A stretch of 64,000 nt of DNA from Flexibacter flexilis DSM 6793 (GTDB lineage: Bacteria; Bacteroidota; Bacteroidia; Cytophagales; Flexibacteraceae), in contig NZ_FOLE01000012.1 in NCBI RefSeq assembly GCF_900112255.1, forward strand, positions 18,927 through 82,926, written 5' to 3'. How positions within the stretch are numbered: the first letter of the stretch is position 1; the number at the start of each line of letters is the position of its first letter. Below, in pieces: positions 1 to 6,394 of the stretch. Under the pieces are notes generated by a model. It made no database searches, was not told the DNA's origin, and worked only from the letters and a program-made list of their open reading frames with translations. The position numbers and the translations under genes were made by a program.

Positions 1-949
1 CATTTACTTCACCGACAGCCGCCGCAGCATATTTTCCGCCAGCTTTTTCGGTTACATCGCGCAAGGCACGTGTAGAAGAAAGGTTTGAAACCGTATTGCC
101 TTTTTTGTTTTTCAGGATATAATCCGCAACAGCAACCAACGTGTATTCTTCGCCGAACATGCTGCCATCTTCGCAAACAAATACGAGTCTGTCCACGTCT
201 GGATCCACCACGATACCCAAATCAAATTTGCCTTTTTGCATTTCGCCAGAAATATGGCGCAAGTTCTCAGGCAACGGCTCAGGATTGTGCGGAAACCAGC
301 CCGTAGGCTCGCAAAAATGTTTGGTGATTTGCTTTACGCCCAACGCCTCCAAAAGCATTGGCACAGCAATACCGCCCGTAGAATTAACGCAATCCAAAAT
401 AACACTGAAATTGCGCGAAGCAATCAAGTCTTTGTTTACCAAAGGCAAGGCCAAAATCGCGTCAATGTGTTTCTGAATATAAGTATCGTCTGTACTATAA
501 ACTCCTAATTTTTTAACTTCTGCAAAATCAAATGCTTCATTGGCAGCAATATCCAACACTTCTTGCCCGTCTGCTGCCGAAATAAATTCTCCTTTATGAT
601 TCAAAAGTTTAAGCGCATTCCATTGGATTGGATTGTGGCTCGCCGTCAGGATAATGCCACCGCCTGCGTTTTCGGCAGGAACGGCCATTTCTACGGTTGG
701 CGTAGTAGAAAGCCCCAAATCCAATACATTAATTCCCAAGCCTTGCAACGTACCCACCACAATTCTATTGACCATTTCGCCCGAAGGACGCGCATCACGG
801 CCTATCACAACTTTATTATTTCCAGTGGTTTTAAGAATCCAAGTACCAAAGGCCGCCGTGAATTTCACGATGTCTAAGGGAGTAAGCGCGTCGCCCGTTT
901 TCCCGCCAATAGTGCCTCTTATTCCTGATATTGATTTGATTAATGACAC
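1..949 (-). CDS. glmM: Phosphoglucosamine mutase, 3' end cut by window edge
   Basis: This is the first 316 codons of an alpha-D-phosphohexomutase; the 3' end lies beyond base 1 (family members are about 450-460 aa). It opens with the SGIRG motif, has the TASHNP phosphoserine loop with the catalytic serine at about residue 104, and has the metal-binding loop DPDVDR near residue 247. The family interconverts glucosamine-6-phosphate and glucosamine-1-phosphate on the way to UDP-GlcNAc, in the cytoplasm. Phosphoglucomutase or phosphomannomutase activity cannot be excluded, because the C-terminal specificity region is missing. The start is a GTG at 949: an in-frame TAA lies five codons upstream and no ATG is available nearby. 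A promoter-like element at 1101-1131 overlaps the terminator of the upstream lepB gene. Confidence 0.88.
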   Translation of the reverse strand, partial: MSLIKSISGIRGTIGGKTGDALTPLDIVKFTAAFGTWILKTTGNNKVVIGRDARPSGEMVNRIVVGTLQGLGINVLDLGLSTTPTVEMAVPAENAGGGIILTASHNPIQWNALKLLNHKGEFISAADGQEVLDIAANEAFDFAEVKKLGVYSTDDTYIQKHIDAILALPLVNKDLIASRNFSVILDCVNSTGGIAVPMLLEALGVKQITKHFCEPTGWFPHNPEPLPENLRHISGEMQKGKFDLGIVVDPDVDRLVFVCEDGSMFGEEYTLVAVADYILKNKKGNTVSNLSSTRALRDVTEKAGGKYAAAAVGEVN

Positions 950-1100
950 TTTTCTTTTCGTTTAGATGAACTATTATAATTTCTTAAAACAAAACAAGTT
1001 TCCCCTTGCTATGTTATATTTAACACTAAAAATATGCGCAAAAGTAATTAAAATTGTTAGCAATCGCCTTTCTTTTTCTAACTATTTGCAAAAAGTGGTA

Positions 1101-1131
1101 CAAAGATAGTAGGGAAAAAACAGCCCATCAA
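1101..1131 (-). promoter_or_regulatory. Predicted Bacteroidota promoter of the glmM-like gene
   Basis: On the minus strand the sequence reads TTG, 20 nt, then TATCTTTG, which matches the Bacteroidota pattern TTG-N19-21-TAnnTTTG. It lies about 150 nt upstream of the GTG start and its -33 part overlaps the lepB terminator stem. A second -7-like box (TACTTTTG, 1039-1046) lies closer to the gene but has no well-spaced -33 element. Confidence 0.4.
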
Positions 1132-1156
1132 GGCTTTTGGTTCGCGTTGATGGGCT
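1122..1156 (-). terminator. Intrinsic terminator of lepB
   Basis: A perfect 10-bp stem (1122-1131 with 1147-1156, AGCCCATCAA and its complement) closes a 15-nt loop. On the minus strand it is followed by a run of U (A-tract at 1115-1120). It sits 30 nt after the lepB stop codon. Confidence 0.85.
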
Positions 1157-1185
1157 AAAGTTTTTTATCAATTGTACTAAAAGTG

Positions 1186-2286
1186 TTATTCAATAAATCT
1201 AAATAACCTGTTCCAACGTACTTTATCAATCAGGCCGCCGTTCGGGTCGAGCGAAAGCCACACGAGCCACGCCTTCCCAACGATGTGGTCTTCAGGCACA
1301 AAACCCCAAAAACGCGAGTCAAGAGAGTTGTGGCGGTTGTCGCCCATCATGAAGTAATAATTTTGCTTGAAAGTATATTCTTTCACGGCTTGGCCGTCTA
1401 TTACCAATTGTCCGTTCTGTACTTCTACTTTGTCGTGGCCTTCGTAACGGCTAATCACAGGCTCGTATTTCGTGATATTTTCTTCGGTAAGCTGAATAGT
1501 TACGCCTTTTTTCGGAATCCATAACGCGCCGCATTGGTCCACATTCCAAGGGTATTTGGACGAATGCGGATAAACCGTCATGCCTTGTTCCACTTCCGAA
1601 GGCTTAAACATTTCCTTCGTTACGCTTTCCACATAGCTCAACTCTCTGAATTTCTGTGCAGTTTCTTCTGTGCCTTGTATGCGGTAAGTGCCTTGTCCGT
1701 CTTCTTGCACGTCGTCGGTTACGCCCATGCGCAAGAAAAGACGCTGATTAAGAGGCTCTTGCGATTTTACCAAATAGCTACTTTGCATTTTTGGCGGGTT
1801 GGCCGCAGGATTGCCATTGATATAAACTTGTTGGTCGCGAATGGCCAATGTGTCGCCCGCAATGCCGATACAACGTTTTATATAATTGGTTTTCAGGTCA
1901 GACGGATGGCCTTCTTCGGCTGGCCAGTTAAACACCACCACATCGTTATTTTTTACTTCCGAAAAACCAGGCAAGCGGAATTGTGGCAACTGTAGCGCAT
2001 CGGTATAAGACGGAATATTCGTAAGCCAAATTGTTTGGTGCGTCAGTGGCATTTGCAATGGCGTTTTGGGGGTGCGTGCGCCGTAGTGAAGTTTACTTAC
2101 AAACAAAAAGTCTCCAACCAACAAAGATTTTTCCATCGAAGAGGTCGGAATCGTGTAAGCCTCCACCGCCAACCAACGAATCAGGGTCGCGGCAATCACC
2201 GAAAATACGATAGCGTCGCCCCATTCGCGCAAAGGCGATTTTTGCGGTTTGGCCTTTTTTGTTTTTTCTGAATTAGATAACTGCAT
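1186..2286 (-). CDS. lepB: Signal peptidase I
   Basis: This membrane-bound serine protease removes signal peptides from exported preproteins. With the ATG at 2286 the product is 366 aa. An N-terminal basic stretch is followed by one transmembrane segment (about residues 24-44), then the SSM motif with nucleophile Ser50, the YIKR motif with general base Lys137, and a late MGDNR-x-NSLDSR box. The length exceeds that of minimal Gram-positive enzymes because of a long insert between the Lys box and the MGDN box, as is common in Bacteroidota. A TTG at 2337 would add 17 residues; the ATG is preferred because it directly precedes the basic n-region. The gene is followed by a strong terminator and appears monocistronic. 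Confidence 0.93.
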   Translation of the reverse strand: MQLSNSEKTKKAKPQKSPLREWGDAIVFSVIAATLIRWLAVEAYTIPTSSMEKSLLVGDFLFVSKLHYGARTPKTPLQMPLTHQTIWLTNIPSYTDALQLPQFRLPGFSEVKNNDVVVFNWPAEEGHPSDLKTNYIKRCIGIAGDTLAIRDQQVYINGNPAANPPKMQSSYLVKSQEPLNQRLFLRMGVTDDVQEDGQGTYRIQGTEETAQKFRELSYVESVTKEMFKPSEVEQGMTVYPHSSKYPWNVDQCGALWIPKKGVTIQLTEENITKYEPVISRYEGHDKVEVQNGQLVIDGQAVKEYTFKQNYYFMMGDNRHNSLDSRFWGFVPEDHIVGKAWLVWLSLDPNGGLIDKVRWNRLFRFIE

Positions 2287-2442
2287 GGGTTTTATTTTGT
2301 TATAAAAAAGCTGCTTCAATATTAAATCAAAGCCCAAAAGTACGTAAATATTGTTACAATTTAAGCAACGGCTTTTATACGGACAAATTGCACGTTACAA
2401 ACGGCCATAAGCTCCAACCAAAGGTAAAAAAACGATACAAAA

Positions 2443-2471
2443 AAGTCCCGTAAACGATATTTACGGGACTT
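2443..2471 (-). terminator. Intrinsic terminator downstream of the YqeY gene
   Basis: A perfect 12-bp stem (2443-2454 with 2460-2471) closes a 5-nt loop. On the minus strand it is followed by six U residues (A-run at 2439-2444 on the plus strand). It lies 20 nt after the stop of the YqeY-family gene. Confidence 0.9.
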
Positions 2472-2490
2472 CTCTGCACTTATCAATAAA

Positions 2491-2946
2491 TTATGCGTTT
2501 GCTAACAATGCTTTTACTGTTTCGGAAATCGCTTTACCGTCGGCCATGCCTGCCAATTCTTTGGAAGCTACGCCCATTACTTTGCCCATGTCGGAAGGAG
2601 CTTTTGCACCCACTTGCGCGATGATGGCCGTTAGTTTCTCTTTTAGCTCTTCGGCAGAAAGTTGTTTTGGCAAATAACGCTCAATTACAGCCAATTGTGC
2701 GATTTCTACTTGCGCCAAGTCTTCACGGTTTTGGGTTTTAAAAATATCGGCAGATTCGCGGCGTTGCTTGGCAGCTTTGGTCAAAAGGCCAAGTTCGTCG
2801 GCAGCTGAAAGTTCGCCGTTACCGCCTTCTTTGGTTTCTGCTAACAAAATAAGTGATTTAATCGCACGCAACGCGCTCAATGTTTCTTTGTCTTTTGCCA
2901 ACATTGCTGCTTTAATGTCGGCATCAATTTGCTGTTTTAAAGCCAT
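2491..2946 (-). CDS. yqeY: GatB/YqeY domain protein
   Basis: This 151-aa soluble protein is the stand-alone YqeY family, related to the C-terminal tail domain of GatB, the amidotransferase that makes Gln-tRNA/Asn-tRNA. The sequence shows the family layout: an N-terminal helical bundle with the LSALRAIKS stretch, a middle segment with RYLPKQLS, and a C-terminal segment with the DMGKVMG motif. Its role is not well defined; tRNA-related function is inferred from the GatB homology. The ATG at 2946 follows a promoter-like element (3018-3049) and an AT-rich leader hairpin (2980-3006). A strong terminator follows, so it is probably monocistronic. Confidence 0.9.
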   Translation of the reverse strand: MALKQQIDADIKAAMLAKDKETLSALRAIKSLILLAETKEGGNGELSAADELGLLTKAAKQRRESADIFKTQNREDLAQVEIAQLAVIERYLPKQLSAEELKEKLTAIIAQVGAKAPSDMGKVMGVASKELAGMADGKAISETVKALLANA

Positions 2947-2979
2947 GATATAATTATTTTTTGAATTTTAAATTAAAAT

Positions 2980-3006
2980 AAAAATAAACCGCTTGGGTTT
3001 ATTTTT
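2980..3006 (-). promoter_or_regulatory. Leader hairpin between promoter and yqeY start
   Basis: An 11-bp perfect stem (2980-2990 with 2996-3006) closes a 5-nt loop and is followed on the minus strand by an U-rich stretch. It lies in the predicted 5' leader of yqeY, 34 nt before the ATG. It is A/U-rich with two G-C pairs, so it may be weak; it could act as an attenuator or mRNA stabiliser. Confidence 0.35.
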
Positions 3007-3017
3007 GCAGTAAAGTA

Positions 3018-3049
3018 CAAACATATTACGCAAAATCGGATTTTTCAAA
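3018..3049 (-). promoter_or_regulatory. Predicted promoter of yqeY
   Basis: The minus strand reads TTTG, 20 nt, then TATGTTTG, a full match to the Bacteroidota promoter pattern. It ends about 70 nt upstream of the yqeY ATG. Confidence 0.55.
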
Positions 3050-3076
3050 CCCAAGCAAGCCATTTTTCCTAAAACA

Positions 3077-3110
3077 CAAAAACCTGACACACGGCGGCAT
3101 CAGGTTTTTG
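3077..3110 (-). terminator. Intrinsic terminator of the NeuB-like gene
   Basis: An 11-bp stem (3077-3087 with 3100-3110, core AAACCTGA) closes a 12-nt loop, with a U-rich tail on the minus strand. It lies 22 nt after the stop codon of the NeuB-like gene. Confidence 0.8.
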
Positions 3111-3132
3111 CAAAATCGTTAAAGCAAGCAAA

Positions 3133-4014
3133 TTAGCGAGTACGATATTTCAGTTTGTCGCGTTGCACTTGCTCAATTGCCAAGATTTCTTGGTTTTTGA
3201 ATTGCAAAGACTCATGTGCCTGATGCAAATTGCGAATCAATTTTTGCAAACCTGGTTGCTCCAAAGAAGCAGCGTGGTCAGTACCTTTCCAAGTACGATC
3301 TTTGGTGAAGTGACGTTCGATCCAATGCGCACCCAATGTATAAGCGGCAATATCAATGCCAATGCCTAAGTGGTGGCCAGAGAAGCCGATAGCTTGTACG
3401 CGGTCGCCGTATTTTGCATACAAACGATTGATTTCCAACAAACAAACATCTTTAAATGGCACAGGGTAACCAGACGTACAAGAGTAGATAACCAAACGAC
3501 CTTTAGCCGCGCCAGTTTCCTCGAAGAAACGAACGATTTCTTCTTCTTCTTCTTGCGTAGTCATACCAAAAGACAAGTGAACATCACCTTTGTACTCGTC
3601 GCGCAACACTTTCAACATCTCGAAGTGATTGTTACAAGCCGAAGGAACTTTGATAAACTCAGGCTCTAACGATGCGATTTCGCGTGCTGAAGTAGTTTCC
3701 CACACCGATGTAGCGTAAGTAACACCGATAGACTCACAATATTTTTTTAATTCACCGTGCTGCTCTGTGGTGAACTCCAAGTATTCGCGGTGTTCGCCAT
3801 ACGTTGGGCCATAAGAGTTCCAAGGATTTGGGTGTGGTGTATTGTATTGTTCCTCTGTAAGCAATTCTTTGTTATTGCGCTTTTGGAATTTGGCAACGTC
3901 TGCTCCTGCTTCTTTAGCCATTCTGATAAGTTCCAATGCTATTTCAAACTCGCCCATGTGATTGCAACCGATTTCAGCTATCACTTTAGGGGCTTTGTAG
4001 TTAAAGTCGAACAT
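3133..4014 (-). CDS. NeuB-family synthase lacking the SAF domain
   Basis: This 293-aa protein is a TIM-barrel synthase of the N-acetylneuraminate (sialic acid) synthase family, which condenses phosphoenolpyruvate with an amino sugar. Visible family signatures are AEIGCNH near the N-terminus, GADVAKFQKR, IKVPSACNN, and a C-terminal GFSGHHLG ... WIERHFTKDRTWKGTDHAASLEP-like block. Canonical NeuB, SpsE and PseI proteins are about 340-350 aa and end in an antifreeze-like SAF domain; here the protein stops after the barrel. The GFSGHH variant replaces the more common SDH form. No neuC, neuA, legionaminic or pseudaminic acid genes are nearby, so the product is unknown. It has its own promoter-like element (4055-4086) and terminator, so it is probably transcribed separately from the polysaccharide operon upstream. 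Confidence 0.8.
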   Translation of the reverse strand: MFDFNYKAPKVIAEIGCNHMGEFEIALELIRMAKEAGADVAKFQKRNNKELLTEEQYNTPHPNPWNSYGPTYGEHREYLEFTTEQHGELKKYCESIGVTYATSVWETTSAREIASLEPEFIKVPSACNNHFEMLKVLRDEYKGDVHLSFGMTTQEEEEEIVRFFEETGAAKGRLVIYSCTSGYPVPFKDVCLLEINRLYAKYGDRVQAIGFSGHHLGIGIDIAAYTLGAHWIERHFTKDRTWKGTDHAASLEQPGLQKLIRNLHQAHESLQFKNQEILAIEQVQRDKLKYRTR

Positions 4015-4054
4015 ACGATTTATTATAAAAAAACTAATTAGGTGAATGATATTA

Positions 4055-4086
4055 CAAAAGTATAATTTAACCTTTAAAGAGCAAAA
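4055..4086 (-). promoter_or_regulatory. Predicted promoter of the NeuB-like gene
   Basis: The minus strand reads TTTTG, 19 nt, then TACTTTTG, a full match to the Bacteroidota pattern. It lies about 40 nt upstream of the ATG, in the 85-nt gap after the epimerase gene. Confidence 0.6.
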
Positions 4087-4099
4087 TTAGTTTTAGGTA

Positions 4100-5128
4100 T
4101 TAAAGGGTAGGCTTGTAATATTGCAGATACCATTGTACGAATTTCTGGATACCTGACTGTATTTGTTCTTTGGGCTGATAACCAAAATCTTGAGTGCTTT
4201 GGTCAATGTCTGCCCAAGTGCGCACCACATCGCCTGCTTGCATGGGCAAAAAGCGTTTTTCCGCCTTTTTTCCTAAAGCATTTTCAATGGATTCAATGAA
4301 AGTACCTAAGGCAACAGGTTGATTATTACCTAAATTATAAACTGCAAACGGGGGCACACCTTCTTTTACGGGAGGTTTGGCCAAAATTTGTTGCAGTCCG
4401 TCGGTAATATCGTCGATGAAAGTAAAATCACGTTGCATATTACCATTGTTAAATACGTCAATGGTTTTACCTTCAATAATGTCTTTGGTAAAGCTAAAAT
4501 ACGCCATATCTGGTCTGCCCCAAGGGCCATAAACCGTAAAAAAGCGCAAACCAGTAGCAGGCACACCATACAAATGGCTATAAGTATGCGCCATCAGTTC
4601 GTTGGCTTTTTTGGTAGCCGCATAAAGGCTTACAGGCGTGTCGGTGGCATCTTGTACCGAGAACGGGATTTTAGAAGCCAAACCATAAACACTTGAACTA
4701 CTGGCAAATACCAAATGTTTTACGGGGTTATGTCGGCAAGCCTCCAAAATATTCATAAAGCCCATCACGTTGCTATTGATGTAGGCATAAGGATTTTGGA
4801 TAGAATAACGCACACCAGCTTGTGCCGCCAAATGCACAACAGCTTCAAATTTTTCGGTTTGAAAAAGATTGTCTATCAGTGTTTTATCTTCCAAATTGCC
4901 TTTCACAAAGCGCAACGAAGGATATTTTGAACTTTGTATCACGCTACCATCTTCCAGACTTTCCGCCCCGTCTATGCCCAATTCGGCCAAACGAGCATAT
5001 TTAAGACGTGGGTCATAGTAATCATTAATATTATCAAAACCCACAATACTGACAGCAGATTGCAGGAGCTTATGCGCCAAGTGAGAGCCAATAAACCCTG
5101 CAATCCCTGTTAAGAATATTTTTGTCAT
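4100..5128 (-). CDS. Nucleotide-sugar epimerase, UDP-glucuronate 4-epimerase-like
   Basis: This 342-aa protein is an extended short-chain dehydrogenase/reductase. It begins with the NAD-binding TGIAGFIG motif, followed by the FDNINDYYD stretch that is characteristic of CapI/LspL-type UDP-glucuronate 4-epimerases. The catalytic Tyr169 and Lys173 are in SLYAATKKA, with a serine cluster at 143-146. The family reversibly converts UDP-glucuronate to UDP-galacturonate in the cytoplasm, supplying acidic sugars for surface polysaccharide. It lies 6 nt after a nucleotide-sugar dehydrogenase, which would provide uronic acid substrate, and is the last gene of the wzc operon. Since that dehydrogenase resembles UDP-HexNAc enzymes, a UDP-HexNAcA substrate is also possible. 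Confidence 0.88.
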   Translation of the reverse strand: MTKIFLTGIAGFIGSHLAHKLLQSAVSIVGFDNINDYYDPRLKYARLAELGIDGAESLEDGSVIQSSKYPSLRFVKGNLEDKTLIDNLFQTEKFEAVVHLAAQAGVRYSIQNPYAYINSNVMGFMNILEACRHNPVKHLVFASSSSVYGLASKIPFSVQDATDTPVSLYAATKKANELMAHTYSHLYGVPATGLRFFTVYGPWGRPDMAYFSFTKDIIEGKTIDVFNNGNMQRDFTFIDDITDGLQQILAKPPVKEGVPPFAVYNLGNNQPVALGTFIESIENALGKKAEKRFLPMQAGDVVRTWADIDQSTQDFGYQPKEQIQSGIQKFVQWYLQYYKPTL

Positions 5129-5134
5129 AACTGC

Positions 5135-6385
5135 TTACAGTCTTGCATCTACCAACTCTTGAGGCAATATGGCCTTCGTATCGAATACGACGCACTCTGG
5201 TTTTTTATAGGCTGTTAAATCCATTTCGGCAAACTGATGATGCGATACAGCCAAAACTATACCATCATACTGACCAGAAGGCGCAGCCACCAAGTTTACG
5301 CCATACTCTTCATGTACCGACTCCGCATCAGCCCAAGGGTCATAAGTATCCACGATTACGCCAAATTCTTCAAGCTCTTGGATAATATCCACCACTTTCG
5401 TGTTGCGAACATCTGGACAATTTTCTTTAAACGTAATGCCTAACACCAACACGCGAGCATTTTTTACTTTAATGTCTTGGTGAGTCATTAATTTAATCAT
5501 TTTTTGCGCCACAAAACGCCCCATGTAGTCATTCACACGACGACCCGAAAGGATTACAGCAGGGTGATAACCAACGCTTTCGGCTTTATGCGCCAAATAA
5601 TACGGGTCAACACCAATGCAGTGGCCGCCCACCAAACCTGGTTTGAATTTCAAGAAATTCCATTTGGTAGCTGCCGCCTCCAAAACTGCTGTGGTATCAA
5701 TGCCCAAGCGGTCAAAAATCAAAGCAAGTTCGTTTACAAACGAAATATTTACGTCGCGTTGTGCATTTTCGATGGCTTTAGAAGCCTCCGCTACGCGCAT
5801 ATTAGGCGCAAGGTGCGTTCCTGCCTGAATAATAGACTTGTAAAGTTCATCTACTTTCTGGGCTACTTCTGGTGTACTACCGCTGGTTACTTTCTTGATT
5901 TTCACCAAAGTATTTACTTTGTCGCCTGGGTTGATGCGTTCGGGAGAATAGCCGCAAAAGAAATCAACATTGAATTTCAAGCCGCTAAATTTCTCCAATA
6001 CAGGCACGCAATCTTCTTCTGTACAACCTGGATAAACCGTTGATTCATAAATTACAATATCACCTTTGCTCAACACTTTGCCTACTGTTTCACTCGCCTT
6101 AATAAGTGGCGTAAGGTCAGGGCTTTTGTGTTTATCTATGGGCGTAGGTACAGTTACAATATATACATTTGCATCAGTTATGGCATCAGGATTGCTCGCA
6201 AAACTCAAATTAGCCGAAGAAAGCAGCTCATTTTTTTCTACCTCTAGCGTGCGATCATAGCCTTTGCTTAACTCCTCTATACGTTCGTGATTGATATCAA
6301 ATCCAACCACTTTGTATTTTTTGCCAAACTCTACAGCCAACGGCAAACCAACATACCCTAATCCAATAATGGCGATTTTAGTCAT
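5135..6385 (-). CDS. Nucleotide-sugar dehydrogenase, TviB/WbpO-like
   Basis: This 416-aa protein belongs to the UDP-glucose/GDP-mannose dehydrogenase family and oxidises C6 of a nucleotide sugar to a carboxylate using two NAD+. It has the Rossmann motif GLGYVGLPLA at residues 8-17, the YESTVYPGCTEE block, and the catalytic cysteine Cys256 in GGHCIGVDPYY. Overall sequence is closest to the TviB/VipA/WbpO group, which act on UDP-GlcNAc or UDP-GalNAc. It is 9 nt downstream of the tyrosine kinase gene and 6 nt upstream of the epimerase, so the three form an operon. The product is inferred to be an acidic precursor for capsule or exopolysaccharide. In Wzc-type systems such dehydrogenases can be phosphorylated by the kinase; that is a possibility here, not shown. 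Confidence 0.9.
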   Translation of the reverse strand: MTKIAIIGLGYVGLPLAVEFGKKYKVVGFDINHERIEELSKGYDRTLEVEKNELLSSANLSFASNPDAITDANVYIVTVPTPIDKHKSPDLTPLIKASETVGKVLSKGDIVIYESTVYPGCTEEDCVPVLEKFSGLKFNVDFFCGYSPERINPGDKVNTLVKIKKVTSGSTPEVAQKVDELYKSIIQAGTHLAPNMRVAEASKAIENAQRDVNISFVNELALIFDRLGIDTTAVLEAAATKWNFLKFKPGLVGGHCIGVDPYYLAHKAESVGYHPAVILSGRRVNDYMGRFVAQKMIKLMTHQDIKVKNARVLVLGITFKENCPDVRNTKVVDIIQELEEFGVIVDTYDPWADAESVHEEYGVNLVAAPSGQYDGIVLAVSHHQFAEMDLTAYKKPECVVFDTKAILPQELVDARL

Positions 6386-6394
6386 TGTTGTAAT

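Noticed and set aside
3535..3560. TTCTTC-type short tandem repeat.
   Set aside because: It encodes a run of glutamates within the NeuB-like protein; not a separate repeat element.
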